The translations under genes and the position numbers were made by a program. Of a stretch of DNA of 64,000 bases, positions 16,723 through 24,502 are shown one piece after another. This DNA is from an uncultured Granulosicoccaceae bacterium (GTDB taxonomy: Bacteria > Pseudomonadota > Gammaproteobacteria > Granulosicoccales > Granulosicoccaceae): contig CALGKA010000061.1 of assembly GCA_937927895.1 (NCBI GenBank), positions 1-64,000 of the forward strand. Direction: 5' to 3'. Below the pieces are notes generated by a model that had not been told where the DNA came from, searched no databases, and saw only the letters and a program-made list of their open reading frames with translations. Positions within the stretch are counted from its first letter, which is position 1, and every line of letters begins with the position of its first letter.

Positions 16723-18099
16723 CTAGAAGCAACCGTCATCCCATGGAGGTCCCAGCCAGTTAAGCCAATTGATTAAATCGGGATCAGTAGCTGTGAAGCA
16801 CTGATTGCCATGCAATATCAACAAAACTCCACTGGTTTTCATGTCGCTAATGCTGTCTAAATTCCCACTTAGCTGGTTGAATGAAACATCAAAGAAAAAC
16901 ATTTCTGAGTTGCTAAACGTACCTGGTATTTCTCCGGTTAGTAGATTAAAAGACAGATCTAAAACCTCCAGTGATGGCAGGTCTCCAATACTAGTCGGTA
17001 TAGTTCCTGACAAACCATTTTCATCCAAAAACAGCTGAAAAAGTGAATCCATGTCACCGATAGCATCCGGTATATTTCCGCCTAAAGCGTTGTTGGCCAG
17101 ATCCAATACTGCAAGATTACCCAGATTAGCAACCTGAGGTGGAATCGATCCACTTAATTGATTGTCGTGTAAATACAAGACCTCAAGATTACTCAGATCA
17201 CCGATCTCGGGTGGAATCGAACCTGTTAGTTGATTGAGTGATATATACAGCACTTCAAGATTACTCAGCTTACCAATTGAAGCCGGTATTGATCCAGTTA
17301 GTTGATTGGAGGAAAGTCTTAATAACACTATGGGATGCAAGTTGCCAATGCTATCGGGTAAGGGGCCGATCAGGTTATTGTCTGAAAGATCCAGCTCGTA
17401 AACCGAATTATTCGCGCAACTAACTCCGTGCCAGTTACAGGGATCAGTGGAGGTGGCCCATTGATTATTGTTGTGCCAACTGTTGCCGTTGGTTGAATCG
17501 TATATGTCTAGTAAGGCATCACATTGGAGTTGATTGATTTGCGTGCTTACTTCAACTCCGTTAATTAAGCAGGTATTTGTATTTGATTGCTCGTTGTTGC
17601 CGGGGGTTGTTATAAGGCAGCTTTGATAACCATTCCAACCCCATCCATCTCCATCGGTATCGATACAACCTGATTGCGTATCGATTAGACAGGAGAATTC
17701 TCCATTCCATCCCCAGCCGTCACCGTCTGTGTCTATGCAGGTGTTGTCAACGATGGCGTTAATAAGGCAGCTGTCTGTACCATTCCATCCCCAACCGTCA
17801 CCATCTGTATCGGTACAAAATTGACTGGAGAATTCTGGTTGTGGGGTTAAGTCTTCTGTAAGTCTGCAGGAGCTTGAGCCATCCCATCCCCAGCCATCAC
17901 CGTCAGTGTCTATACAGGCTATCGGTTGAATGCGGCAACTACCAGAACCGTTCCAGCCCCATCCGTCACCATCGGAATCAATACAGTTACCTGTTGTGTC
18001 TTGTGCCAGTGATGAGTTGCAGATGGCAAGGGATAAAAAAAATGGTACAGCAAGAAGTCTAATTGCGTTGTGCTTGTTGGATACCATAAATCTGCTCAT
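16723..18099 (-). CDS. secreted protein with five WGWNG repeats and plant-type LRRs
   Basis: This 458-residue protein has a signal peptide ending SSLAQ. The N-terminal third holds five copies of the unit C-x-D-(S/T)-DGDGWGW-(N/D)-G-x-x-SC, at about residues 37-150. They are separated by short linkers and are almost identical in core. A cysteine-capped segment with DPCNWHGVSC follows; this is the N-terminal cap typical of plant-type leucine-rich repeats. About eight LRRs of 24 residues then follow, with the plant/SDS22-like pattern LxxLxxLxLxxNxLxGxIPxxIGxL. LRR arrays bind proteins or glycans, so this looks like an exported recognition or adhesion protein. A GTCATGAC palindrome lies 29 bases before the start. 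Start codons at 18099 or 18087 are both possible. Confidence 0.9.
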   Translation of the reverse strand: MSRFMVSNKHNAIRLLAVPFFLSLAICNSSLAQDTTGNCIDSDGDGWGWNGSGSCRIQPIACIDTDGDGWGWDGSSSCRLTEDLTPQPEFSSQFCTDTDGDGWGWNGTDSCLINAIVDNTCIDTDGDGWGWNGEFSCLIDTQSGCIDTDGDGWGWNGYQSCLITTPGNNEQSNTNTCLINGVEVSTQINQLQCDALLDIYDSTNGNSWHNNNQWATSTDPCNWHGVSCANNSVYELDLSDNNLIGPLPDSIGNLHPIVLLRLSSNQLTGSIPASIGKLSNLEVLYISLNQLTGSIPPEIGDLSNLEVLYLHDNQLSGSIPPQVANLGNLAVLDLANNALGGNIPDAIGDMDSLFQLFLDENGLSGTIPTSIGDLPSLEVLDLSFNLLTGEIPGTFSNSEMFFFDVSFNQLSGNLDSISDMKTSGVLLILHGNQCFTATDPDLINWLNWLGPPWDDGCF

Positions 18100-18127
18100 C
18101 TATTAGCTGAATGTTAGCCGACGTTAC

Positions 18128-18135
18128 GTCATGAC
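18128..18135. promoter_or_regulatory. GTCATGAC palindrome, candidate operator
   Basis: This fourth copy is 29-36 bases before the LRR/WGWNG gene. On that strand a -10-like TAACAT begins 11 bases after the palindrome. The short distance to the start codon implies a very short leader. Confidence 0.45.
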
Positions 18136-18160
18136 TGTTAATTGGTCAAGAGTTCTCATT

Positions 18161-18454
18161 TAAACTCAGAATTCATAAAGGTCAGTCCCACGCTAACGCT
18201 TTTGGGTTTCCTAACAAGCACGGCATGGAGATCTAACGAGCTCAGCATAGACATGTATTTAAGCTGCCGCCTTTTACAAGTAATGCTCGTCAACGGAAAC
18301 CCACAAGCGTTAGCGTGGGACTAACCACCCCAATCTCACCATGATTCATATCCAGAACCGAACTGCACAAAACCAAAATTTCATTGTTCGAGCTACATCA
18401 TTTAAACTCGGAATTCATAAAGATCAGTCCCACGCTAACGCTTGTGGGTTTCCT
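18161..18454. repeat. REP-like repeats, direct and inverted
   Basis: A block of about 60 bases (starting ATTTAAACTC, containing GAATTCATAAAG, ending with the element) occurs twice, at about 18161-18212 and 18403-18454. The core element AGTCCCACGCTAACGCTT-GTGGGTTTCC lies at 18184-18211 and 18426-18453, and in inverted orientation at 18295-18322. The first and inverted copies could fold into a long hairpin. The same element, with changes at six positions, makes up the array at 55022-55495. The 384-base gap 18100-18483 holds no gene. Confidence 0.8.
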
Positions 18455-18483
18455 TACAAGAGCCCAAGGAAAGGCGAAGCATG

Positions 18484-20127
18484 TCATGCAAATAAACCGT
18501 GTATGTAAATATGTTCTGAGCCGTCGCGTTCTTTGAAAACCCAGTAGCGGGTGCTGTTTTTGTCTTGGGCTATAAAGTAGTCGCGGCGTACGTCGGTATC
18601 ATCCCACCAGCCGGTTTCTATTCGTTCGATGTCACTGATTCTTTGTAGTGGGTGTTTGGCGATCTTTGGGGTGTCTAGCATCCAGAGTGGGCGTTGTGGC
18701 CAGTGATCAATTGAGTGTTCGAAGCAATCGGGGAAGGTTTTTTTCCAGGCTTTTTCGGGGCGGTGATCATCAACAGTTGAAAGTGCATGCAGGGAGTCTG
18801 CCCCCAGGCGTGAGCAGATTTTATCAATGACTTCACCTAAGCTTTTTTGTTGCCTTTGGCTTTTGTGGAAGAAGTCGGCGGCGTTACGTTCGATTTCACT
18901 AAACTCTTTGGCTACCATGGCTAAGCCGCTGACGGGGGCCGGCAAGGTTGTTTGAGCCAGGCGTTCAGTTAATACCTGATGTAGGTGCTTGGGTTGACTG
19001 GTGGCTTGTAGAAAGCGTAGTTGCAAGGTGGTGTTTGCATGGCGCTCGTGGCGCAGGGTAAACAGATAACCGTTAACACCTGCATCACGCGCGATAAGAA
19101 ACGCGCTGAGTTCGTTGGTCATGCGCAACGTTGCAAACTGTAATGCGTTGGTATCGTGTACTTCAATGGGTAGATCAAGTGATCGTTCAAAAAACTCACT
19201 ACTGCGCAAAGGTTTTACAGGGTATGGGTGCTTGCCCATTAGGCAATCAAGATACTTAACGCAGGCGGGGCCAAAGCGTCGTGTTAATGAAGCGGGGGAT
19301 ACATTAAGCAACCCGCCAATAAAATGAATACCCGATTTACGCAAGCCTTCTATTGTTTGTTCGTCCAGGTCGAGCAGAGACACTGAGAACTCTTTTAAGC
19401 CTACTGGTAATCGTTCAAGGCGTGTAATACCAATGCGACTATTGGCGCGAGCCAGTAAGTTGGCTGCCAGTGGTGTGGGGGCGATTCCCATTTGTGCAGT
19501 AAACCCAAGCTTTGTTAGCTCTTGTTCTATTAAGCTTGTTAGTGTTTCAAAGCCTTCGAATAATCGCTTACTGCCTGCAATTTCTATGAGTAGATGATCA
19601 GGCGGGTGCAGGCTTACAATTGATGAAAACTGCATGGCCCATTCTCCGACTTGTCGAAGCAGTGTTGTTTGGTATTCCTGATCATATTCAATTACGGTAA
19701 GGGCCGGGCAAAGCGCATACGCTCCATTGAGTGCCATTGAATAAGTAATGCCTATATCGATTGCGCCTTTGGTGCAACTGATGACTTGCTGGCGATTTTT
19801 TATACGCGCTGTGATAGCGATGGGAGTATCTTGATCGGGGTTGATTGAATCCAGCTGAAGACTTGGAAGATATAAGCTTGCCCATAGTTGCTTTGCTTTG
19901 GGTGGGCTTGCTTTTGGCGGGCTTACTTTGGGTGGCTTGGTTTTAGAGGGCCTGGTGTTGGATGGGCTGTCGTTAGATTCATTTGGGCTAGCTTTGTTTA
20001 CGCTGGATTGATTTTCGCCAGATAGGCTTGCTTTGGTCAGCGTACTGTTAAGCGGCTTGCTGTTAAGTGGCAGGTCTTGTTGCTGTTTGATTTTTGCCTG
20101 GCGGGTGTCCGGTGTTTTGGGTTTCAT
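18484..20127 (-). CDS. imuB: ImuB-like Y-family polymerase homologue
   Basis: This 547-residue protein matches ImuB, the catalytically inactive Y-family polymerase relative that links ImuA and DnaE2 to the beta clamp in SOS mutagenesis. Landmarks are LWASLYLPSLQLD where active enzymes carry their metal-binding aspartates, the finger/palm stretch GITYSMALNGAYALCPALTV, the helix-hairpin-helix region GLRKSGIHFIGGLLNVSPAS and the C-terminal YWVFKERDGSEHIYIHGLFA, a family hallmark. An unusual N-terminal tail of about 80 residues is rich in Ser, Lys, Pro and Asn, with the repeat PPKxSPPKASPPK. The gene is downstream of lexA, imuA and a PIN gene. The usual dnaE2 neighbour is absent from this window. 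Confidence 0.9.
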   Translation of the reverse strand: MKPKTPDTRQAKIKQQQDLPLNSKPLNSTLTKASLSGENQSSVNKASPNESNDSPSNTRPSKTKPPKVSPPKASPPKAKQLWASLYLPSLQLDSINPDQDTPIAITARIKNRQQVISCTKGAIDIGITYSMALNGAYALCPALTVIEYDQEYQTTLLRQVGEWAMQFSSIVSLHPPDHLLIEIAGSKRLFEGFETLTSLIEQELTKLGFTAQMGIAPTPLAANLLARANSRIGITRLERLPVGLKEFSVSLLDLDEQTIEGLRKSGIHFIGGLLNVSPASLTRRFGPACVKYLDCLMGKHPYPVKPLRSSEFFERSLDLPIEVHDTNALQFATLRMTNELSAFLIARDAGVNGYLFTLRHERHANTTLQLRFLQATSQPKHLHQVLTERLAQTTLPAPVSGLAMVAKEFSEIERNAADFFHKSQRQQKSLGEVIDKICSRLGADSLHALSTVDDHRPEKAWKKTFPDCFEHSIDHWPQRPLWMLDTPKIAKHPLQRISDIERIETGWWDDTDVRRDYFIAQDKNSTRYWVFKERDGSEHIYIHGLFA

Positions 20128-20218
20128 GGGAAAATTCTTGAGGCTTTTGTATTGAGCAGATCATCCTTGTGGCCATCCTTGGCCGTACTTACTATTCATC
20201 CTTGGGGTCGTCCCTGGG

Positions 20219-20267
20219 TTCGTATAAAATGTTCGTATAAAATGCTTGTAAAATACTCGTATAAAAG
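20219..20267. repeat. short tandem repeat between imuB and PIN gene
   Basis: TTCGTATAAAATG occurs twice in direct tandem (20219-20231, 20232-20244), followed by the degenerate copies CTTGTAAAATA and CTCGTATAAAAG. The unit contains TATAAAAT, so the array could offer several -10-like boxes, or it may be simple slippage. Confidence 0.6.
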
Positions 20268-20309
20268 CTCGCGTTTAGTGCTCGTGCGTAGGTTTGTTAA
20301 GAGTTATTC

Positions 20310-20759
20310 CTAGGCAGTTGCTTCCTCCTTTGTCAGTAGTGTTTGAATCTCATCCGGGGTTTGGATCTGTGGGTTTATGGTTTGGTAACCTTGTTTTTGT
20401 ATCTTGGTGGCAAGCTCTTGATTGCAGGTCACCAGGATCGGGCGCGACATACAACCAAGGAAGCGGTAGATGCCTTCCATTGTTTTTTCTATAGAGGCAT
20501 CTTTACCTACCACTTTTAACCTTTTGTTTTTGTAGTGGGTGTTAAACAGGGAAAGTATGCTGTCTGCAGTGGATTGCCTTATCTCGTTGTTGTTGATCAT
20601 TTCTTCTATGCGCTGTTCAAACTCTGTTATTACCTGATTGTTGATTACGTATCGGGCCGCACCTTCTGATGAAAACATCCATCTCATGGTGGGCGTTGCA
20701 CGCTCTGATATAAAAAAACTTAGTAGCGCGTTGGTGTCTATAAACAAGATTTTTATCAT
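20310..20759 (-). CDS. PIN-domain protein
   Basis: This 149-residue protein starts FIDTNALLSFF, the PIN nuclease motif with the first catalytic aspartate at residue 8. An acidic residue follows in QVITEFEQRIEEM, and a later strand reads PILVTCNQELATKIQ, where PIN nucleases carry their remaining acidic ligands; the final aspartate is not obvious. PIN domains cut RNA with Mg2+ and are common toxins of VapBC pairs, but no antitoxin gene is next to it. It sits between imuA (38 bases upstream) and imuB in the same direction, an unusual place. It may be co-expressed with the mutagenesis genes under SOS control. Confidence 0.8.
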   Translation of the reverse strand: MIKILFIDTNALLSFFISERATPTMRWMFSSEGAARYVINNQVITEFEQRIEEMINNNEIRQSTADSILSLFNTHYKNKRLKVVGKDASIEKTMEGIYRFLGCMSRPILVTCNQELATKIQKQGYQTINPQIQTPDEIQTLLTKEEATA

Positions 20760-20797
20760 TATTTTTATGCTCTTGTGGTGTGTTATTTTTATACTGC

Positions 20798-21505
20798 TTA
20801 ATTCATGGGGGCTCGCGTTGGTTGCTCTGCATGGATCGCTACGACTGATTGTTTGACGTTGTTGTATTGAATATTGCGTGAATTGATTTCCTCGCGGTTT
20901 ATTTCATCTAAATGGACTACGCTTAATTGACCACCGCGGTTTTTAATGATGTCTACTTGCAGAGCGCTGTTATGCCGTTGCAACAAAATACGCAGCCCCG
21001 CAGGCGATGATGTACGCGCAGCACGATAAGGCCGATAACACACCGCCCAAGCTTTGCCTTGTTCGGCGGCCAGTTGCAGCCGGCGTTGGCGGCTTTCATC
21101 GGTTACTTGTTCAGTCCAAAGAATGACTGATGAAAATACCCCGCTGCGCAATAATTGTTCTGTTGCCCAATAGGCGCTTTTTTGATCTGTGCTGTCTATT
21201 ACGAGCAGTCTTTCAAGCGCTATACCTGCATTAACCAGTGCCGGTGCGTAGGGCGTGTAGGGCGGTGCCACGAGAGCAATCCACTGTTGCTGTTGTGTCA
21301 GTGCAGCCAGTGCTGGAAGCAGCAACGTGAATTCACCAGCACCCTCGTGGGCAACCATTAACTCGGTGAGTGCGCCAACGGGCCAGCCACCAGAGGGTAG
21401 TGCCGCGTCTAGTGTGGTGTAACCGGTGGCGAGTGTTTCTCTTTTTTCATGTTGTACCCAGCCTTTCCAAAGGGCCGGATGTTTTAACAACGCTTCGACT
21501 TTCAT
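20798..21505 (-). CDS. imuA: ImuA-like RecA-fold protein
   Basis: This 235-residue protein matches ImuA (SulA-like cell division/mutagenesis protein). It has the N-terminal helix LLKHPALWKG and then the RecA-type core TGYTTLDAALPSGGWPVGAL, with LTELMVAHEGAGEFTLLLPA where RecA has Walker A. Here the loop is degenerate (HEGAGEF). WIALVAPPYTPYAPAL follows, then the C-terminal strand LQVDIIKNRGG. ImuA works with ImuB and DnaE2 in error-prone lesion bypass. It is encoded 280 bases downstream of lexA in the same direction. No canonical LexA box was seen directly before it, but two short palindromes are present (21526-21541, 21601-21619). Confidence 0.9.
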   Translation of the reverse strand: MKVEALLKHPALWKGWVQHEKRETLATGYTTLDAALPSGGWPVGALTELMVAHEGAGEFTLLLPALAALTQQQQWIALVAPPYTPYAPALVNAGIALERLLVIDSTDQKSAYWATEQLLRSGVFSSVILWTEQVTDESRQRRLQLAAEQGKAWAVCYRPYRAARTSSPAGLRILLQRHNSALQVDIIKNRGGQLSVVHLDEINREEINSRNIQYNNVKQSVVAIHAEQPTRAPMN

Positions 21506-21525
21506 GTTTCATTGAAAAACCTTTG

Positions 21526-21541
21526 TGGCAGTTATCTGCCA
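21526..21541. promoter_or_regulatory. perfect palindrome just before imuA
   Basis: TGGCAG-TTAT-CTGCCA gives a 6-base stem with a 4-base loop, 21 bases before the imuA start codon. It could be an operator or a hairpin in the mRNA leader. It does not match the CTGT-N8-ACAG LexA pattern. Confidence 0.35.
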
Positions 21542-21600
21542 GCGCCGTAGTGATGACGGGTTTTTGCCTGGTTTTATTTTCACTACTCATTTTATTTTTA

Positions 21601-21619
21601 CTACTAAAACGTTTAGTAG
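21601..21619. promoter_or_regulatory. CTACTAAA-ACG-TTTAGTAG palindrome upstream of imuA
   Basis: An 8+3+8 perfect inverted repeat lies 96-114 bases before imuA, in an AT-rich region suited to a promoter. It is a candidate operator. Its half-site resembles the TTAGTA-type half-sites of some non-enteric LexA proteins, but the two halves are in the opposite order. Confidence 0.35.
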
Positions 21620-21784
21620 ATTCTTTTTTAATTATTCTTTTGCCAAATGTCTGTTTACCATGATTTTCCTCACCACTATTTGTTGAGCAAAATGCCTTTA
21701 AGTCAAAACGGTAAACATCTTTTGTGTATAGGGGTAATCTAAAAATGTTATTTAAACCTTTTAATGCAAAAGCGTTATGGGGTT

Positions 21785-22429
21785 TTAATTTACGTTATGC
21801 CGTAGTACACCCACATAAATACCTTCAATTGAAAACTCTTGTTCTTTTAGATCAACCTCTATTGGGTCAAAATCATCGTTTTCAGGGTAAAGCGTGACTT
21901 TATTGCGATTGCGATGAAAACGTTTAACGGTGACTTCATCTTCAACACGGGCGACAACAATTTGTTTGTTTTGTGCTTCTTTGGCGTGATGAACGACCAG
22001 GAGATCGCCATCCAGGATGCCGACATTGCACATGCTCATGCCTTTGACCTTAAGCAGGTAGTCTGCTTTGGGGGAAAACAAGCTAGGATCTACCAGGTGG
22101 TGATCTTCAACGTTGGTTACTGCAAGAATAGGTTCGCCGGCTGCCACACTGCCTATAACGGGTAGGGGAATGGCTTCACCTGAGGTGGTGATAATACGAC
22201 ACGCTTCTACATGTTCTGCAGCAGCCGGCAAAATTACGATACCGCGGGATGCCCCGGGCAGGATGTCTATCATGCCTTTGCGCTCAAGGGCGCGCAGGTG
22301 TGATTCAGCTGCATTAGCTGACTTAAAACCTAACATATAGGCAATTTCAGCGCGGGTAGGCGGCATGCCATCATCGCGAATGCCCTGGCAGATTAGCTCT
22401 AATATTTCTTGTTGTCTTTCTGTAAGCAT
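21785..22429 (-). CDS. lexA: LexA repressor
   Basis: This is the master repressor of the SOS response, 214 residues. The N-terminal winged helix begins [17 protein letters not shown] and contains [20 protein letters not shown] with the recognition helix. The self-cleavage site is the A97-G98 bond in GSVAAGEP. The catalytic pair is S132 ([16 protein letters not shown]) and K169 (DEVTVKRF). On DNA damage, RecA filaments trigger cleavage and derepression. A LexA-box-like site lies 39 bases before its own start, consistent with autoregulation. Downstream, in the same direction, are imuA, the PIN gene and imuB. Confidence 0.97.
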   Translation of the reverse strand: MLTERQQEILELICQGIRDDGMPPTRAEIAYMLGFKSANAAESHLRALERKGMIDILPGASRGIVILPAAAEHVEACRIITTSGEAIPLPVIGSVAAGEPILAVTNVEDHHLVDPSLFSPKADYLLKVKGMSMCNVGILDGDLLVVHHAKEAQNKQIVVARVEDEVTVKRFHRNRNKVTLYPENDDFDPIEVDLKEQEFSIEGIYVGVLRHNVN

Positions 22430-22467
22430 GGTCGTTTTGCCTTTAGGGCTGTTTATTTATCCAGTAG

Positions 22468-22483
22468 CTGTATTTATATACAA
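22468..22483 (-). promoter_or_regulatory. LexA (SOS) box before lexA
   Basis: CTGTATTTATATACAA matches the gammaproteobacterial CTGT-N8-ACAG operator with one mismatch in the last base and an AT-rich centre. It lies 39-54 bases before the lexA start. The remainder of the 467-base gap 22430-22896 holds no gene and must contain the promoter of the rightward export operon. An imperfect inverted repeat TAATGCGAA / TTCGCATAA lies near 22722-22760. Confidence 0.75.
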
Positions 22484-22896
22484 CAATCAACAAGTAAACA
22501 AGCAAAATTTTCCTAAAATAATAATTTCTCAGAGGTAAAGGTTGCTGAAAGGCAAGTTGGGGTTGTCAGGTGGGGATGCCGGCTGGCGCAGCATTCTAAA
22601 TTATCAATGACTAATCAAAGCCCACAAAATGGCGTTTATCCTTTACTGAAGATCGAATGCGATACATTTATTCTATATGATAATTATTTGCGATTAATGC
22701 ATGCCTGGTAGCGACTACTTATAATGCGAATCTATTATGCGATTGCTTGTTCGCATAATGCCTTTATATCGAGTTGATAAGTTTTAATCGATCCCTTCAC
22801 AGGATTGGAATCAATCCTAAGGGTTAACAATTTCTCTAGCGGATTGGCTTGCTGGTTGTATTGGTGTTGGAACAAACCAAAATAGATTTTCAGGTT

Positions 22897-24468
22897 ATGC
22901 ACAACACCATACAAAGATACGCTGGTGTATTACTATCAGTCATTGTTTGTCTCTCTCTATCTGCCTGCGTGACTCGCCCGCACGTGATAACCCAGAGCGA
23001 GATAGATAAACGCGCCTCTGCTGATTTCGCGGCGATGTTTTCAGATAGCGTTCCAGAAGGGGGCACCATTACTCTCTCTGAGGCGATCGCGAGGTCAATA
23101 AAATATAACCTCGACAATCGTCTGAAAAGGATGGAGTCGGTGATTGCGCAGAAAAACCTTGATTTAAGTGACCTAAACAAGCTTCCGCAATTAGCACTTG
23201 ATGCAGGTTACACCGAGCGTAATCGTCGCCAGGCATCCAGCAGTTTAAACCTTGGCACCGGTGTGCCGAACTTTGGTGCGTCAACGTCACAAGACAAAGG
23301 TATTTTAAACGCTGACCTCACGGCCAGTTGGGATGCGCTGGATTTTGGCATTGCTTACATTGATGCAAAACAGTCTGCTAATGAAGTATTGATCGCTGCA
23401 GAGCGCCAGCGCAGAATGACGCAAAACGTTATAAAAGACGTGCGTTATGCGTATTGGCGAATGTTAGGCACCACGCGTTTACAAAACGCACTGACTCCAT
23501 TGCTACGTGAAATAAAGCAAGGTCTAAATGACTCTTACGCTGCACAGCAAGCCAAATTAAAACCAATAGAAGAGTGCCTTGAATACCAACGCGCGATGCT
23601 GGATATTCAGCGTCAAATGCTGACCCTGCAGCGTGAGATCAATGCAGCACGTGTAGAGCTAACAGCCATGATGGGTTTGCCACCAGGGACAAAATTTAAA
23701 GTTGATGGTAGTCGAGCTAGCACTGCACCCTACAGAACCGATGAAGTGTTTGATGCTGCAGGTCTGCAGCAGCTAGCTCTTAGAAACAGACCGGAGCTAA
23801 TAGAAGAGGACTACAAAGCACGTATTGCTGTTGATGAAATCAAAAAGGCGCGCTTGAAACTAGTGCCCGGGTTAGAGCTTTTTACTGGTGTCAATCACAA
23901 CGACAACAGTTTCTTGTTGTATGACGTATGGTCAGCCACCGGCTACCGTCTAACGTGGAATTTACTGAATATATTCAGTGGTAAAAAGGCCATTAGCATT
24001 GCCAAGTCATCACAGGAGCTGGGCAATATAAGGCGCATGGCATTAAGCATGGCAGTGCTTACTCAAGTGGAGATTGCCATGCATAAATTGAAGCAATCAA
24101 AAGAAGATTACTCTATTGCGCGGCAGATGAATCGCGTTGACAGCAGCCTTTACGAGCAATATGTTAATAAGCGTAATGCTTCTCAGATGGATCATTTATC
24201 TGTGGTTGAAGCAAAGGCTAGAAACCTGATTTCTATGCTGCGCCATTCGATGGCATATGCAGAATGGCAAAACTCTGTTGGTCAGCTGTACACAAGTATC
24301 GGTTATCAACCCGCAGCTGTTCTTAATTACAACGAAAATCTTGAAGTCTTAACTGAGCAGGTTAAGGCTTACCTAAATGCACCGGCGTTTTCTGAGAAAA
24401 ACGGTTTTTATGTGCCAGTAAATGCTGCGCAAATTCAGCGCAAATCAGCTGCGGTTGCTGCTCGCTAA
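22897..24468 (+). CDS. TolC/OMF-family outer membrane lipoprotein
   Basis: This protein is 523 residues from the ATG at 22897. The frame is open 16 codons further, but this start gives a proper lipoprotein signal with lipobox LSAC (Cys24). The sequence has the outer membrane efflux protein layout: TITLSEAIARSIKYNLDNRL, long coiled helices (LMTLQREINAARVELTAMMGLPP), an inner duplication and YRLTWNLLNIFSGKKAISIA. Such proteins trimerise into an outer-membrane duct that receives cargo from HlyD-type adaptors. It heads an operon with two adaptors, an M50-fusion protein and the giant repeat protein, so it is probably the exit channel of that system. The 34-base gap to the next gene supports co-transcription. 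Confidence 0.92.
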   Translation: MHNTIQRYAGVLLSVIVCLSLSACVTRPHVITQSEIDKRASADFAAMFSDSVPEGGTITLSEAIARSIKYNLDNRLKRMESVIAQKNLDLSDLNKLPQLALDAGYTERNRRQASSSLNLGTGVPNFGASTSQDKGILNADLTASWDALDFGIAYIDAKQSANEVLIAAERQRRMTQNVIKDVRYAYWRMLGTTRLQNALTPLLREIKQGLNDSYAAQQAKLKPIEECLEYQRAMLDIQRQMLTLQREINAARVELTAMMGLPPGTKFKVDGSRASTAPYRTDEVFDAAGLQQLALRNRPELIEEDYKARIAVDEIKKARLKLVPGLELFTGVNHNDNSFLLYDVWSATGYRLTWNLLNIFSGKKAISIAKSSQELGNIRRMALSMAVLTQVEIAMHKLKQSKEDYSIARQMNRVDSSLYEQYVNKRNASQMDHLSVVEAKARNLISMLRHSMAYAEWQNSVGQLYTSIGYQPAAVLNYNENLEVLTEQVKAYLNAPAFSEKNGFYVPVNAAQIQRKSAAVAAR

Positions 24469-24502
24469 ATTCGCTAAAAAGCAGCATATTAAGGGAATTA
24501 GT

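Noticed and set aside
16531-16776. Rightward open frame of 81 codons over the inverted repeat
   Set aside because: It overlaps the end of the LRR gene, has no ribosome site and is explained by the inverted repeat.
18161-18454. CRISPR array
   Set aside because: Three copies of a 28-base element occur in mixed orientation with unequal spacing and no cas genes; they fit a REP-like family instead.
20310-20759. VapBC toxin-antitoxin pair
   Set aside because: The PIN protein has no adjacent small antitoxin gene; its neighbours are imuA and imuB.
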